From contig CAMFSB010000118.1 in NCBI GenBank assembly GCA_945982465.1, forward strand, positions 1 to 5,837: 5,837 bases of DNA, in the 5' to 3' direction. Shown in pieces: positions 5,546-5,837 of this stretch. The notes under the pieces were generated by a model, which saw nothing but the letters and a program-made list of their open reading frames with translations, ran no database searches and was not told the origin of the DNA. The position numbers were made by a program, and so were the translations under genes. The DNA comes from an uncultured Faecalibacterium sp. GTDB taxonomy: Bacteria > Bacillota > Clostridia > Oscillospirales > Ruminococcaceae. The stretch's first letter is position 1. Each line of letters opens with the position of its first letter.

Positions 5546-5837
5546 TTACGCCTGCGGCTCTTCTTCGGCGCGGTAGGTCACTTTGCCGCCCTTGACGGTG
5601 GCCCACACCCGGCCGTACAGCGTCTGGCCGTGGTAGGGGCAGTTGTGGGATTTGGAGTGCAGCTTTTCCCGGTCCACCACCCATTCGGCGTCCGGCTCCA
5701 CCAGCACCACGTCGGCGTCGAAGCCCGGCTCCAGCCGGCCCTTGTTCAGGCCCAGAATCGCGGCGGGGTTTTCGCTCATCAGGCGGCTGAGCAGCTCCAG
5801 CGGCAGGCCCTGCTGGCGGCAGAGCTTGGTGTAGCAC
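5546..5837 (-). CDS. pyrC: Dihydroorotase, C-terminal part (runs off right edge)
   Basis: Only the last 96 codons are inside the window; the 5' part with the metal-binding histidines lies beyond the right edge. The frame begins with CYTKLC at the edge and continues through MSENPAAILGLNKGRLEPGFDAD. It then reads DVVLVEPDAEW, a KSHNCPYHGQTLYGRV segment and WATVKGGKVTYRAEEEPQA before the TAA at 5546-5548. This is the C-terminal amidohydrolase pattern of long-form (class I) dihydroorotases: a helix with NPA..LGL, the G.DAD turn into the small beta domain, then the substrate-independent N-P/C-P-hydrophobic-G loop and the V.GG..V strand. Related cyclic amidohydrolases such as allantoinase or hydantoinase share this end, but the pyrimidine neighbours make PyrC much the best call. 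The enzyme would cyclise N-carbamoyl-L-aspartate to dihydroorotate. An internal ATG at 5777-5779 is not the real start, because homology continues upstream of it to the edge. Confidence 0.92.
   Translation of the reverse strand, partial: CYTKLCRQQGLPLELLSRLMSENPAAILGLNKGRLEPGFDADVVLVEPDAEWVVDREKLHSKSHNCPYHGQTLYGRVWATVKGGKVTYRAEEEPQA

Noticed and set aside
1..5837. Mobile elements, CRISPR arrays, tRNA or rRNA genes, or a hidden defence system
   Set aside because: The window is fully taken up by seven contiguous pyrimidine genes with short spacers. I saw no transposase, regular repeat array or tRNA-like fold.

Overview
All the genes in this window lie on the minus strand and belong to one de novo pyrimidine (UMP) biosynthesis cluster. 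In transcription order, from the right edge to the left, they are pyrC (3' end only), pyrF, pyrK, pyrD, pyrE, carA and carB (5' part only). Every reading frame is intact where it can be seen, and the catalytic motifs checked are present. The carB fragment runs open off the left edge for 317 codons.

The organism is most likely a high-GC member of the Clostridia, perhaps Oscillospiraceae/Ruminococcaceae. The clues are a class 1B dihydroorotate dehydrogenase (PyrD) paired with its flavin/[2Fe-2S] partner PyrK, strong AAAGGAGG-type ribosome binding sites before most genes, a long-type PyrF, a PyrE of the Thermus/Clostridia branch, and base composition that looks like about two-thirds G+C. The class is fairly secure; the family is a guess.

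Layout: pyrC end (5546-5837); a 102-base spacer; pyrF (4574-5443) overlapping pyrK (3823-4593) by 20 bases; pyrK overlapping pyrD (2903-3823) by one base in a TGATG junction; a 206-base spacer holding GC-rich inverted repeats, a dyad and a candidate promoter; pyrE (2103-2696); a 43-base spacer; carA (953-2059); one base; carB (1-951). The cluster therefore looks like two tightly packed blocks, pyrF-K-D and pyrE-carA-carB, with the longest non-coding gap between them.

Together the products cover almost the whole pathway. CarA and CarB make carbamoyl phosphate from glutamine, bicarbonate and ATP. PyrC closes carbamoyl aspartate to dihydroorotate. PyrD and PyrK oxidise this to orotate with NAD+ as acceptor. 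PyrE adds PRPP-derived ribose phosphate to give OMP, and PyrF decarboxylates OMP to UMP. The missing step, aspartate carbamoyltransferase (pyrB), is expected upstream of pyrC, beyond the right edge.

I found no new system here. This is core metabolism. The parts worth a second look are non-coding: the pyrD-pyrE spacer and a small hairpin over the carA ribosome binding site. The long plus-strand open frames are shadows of the GC-rich genes.
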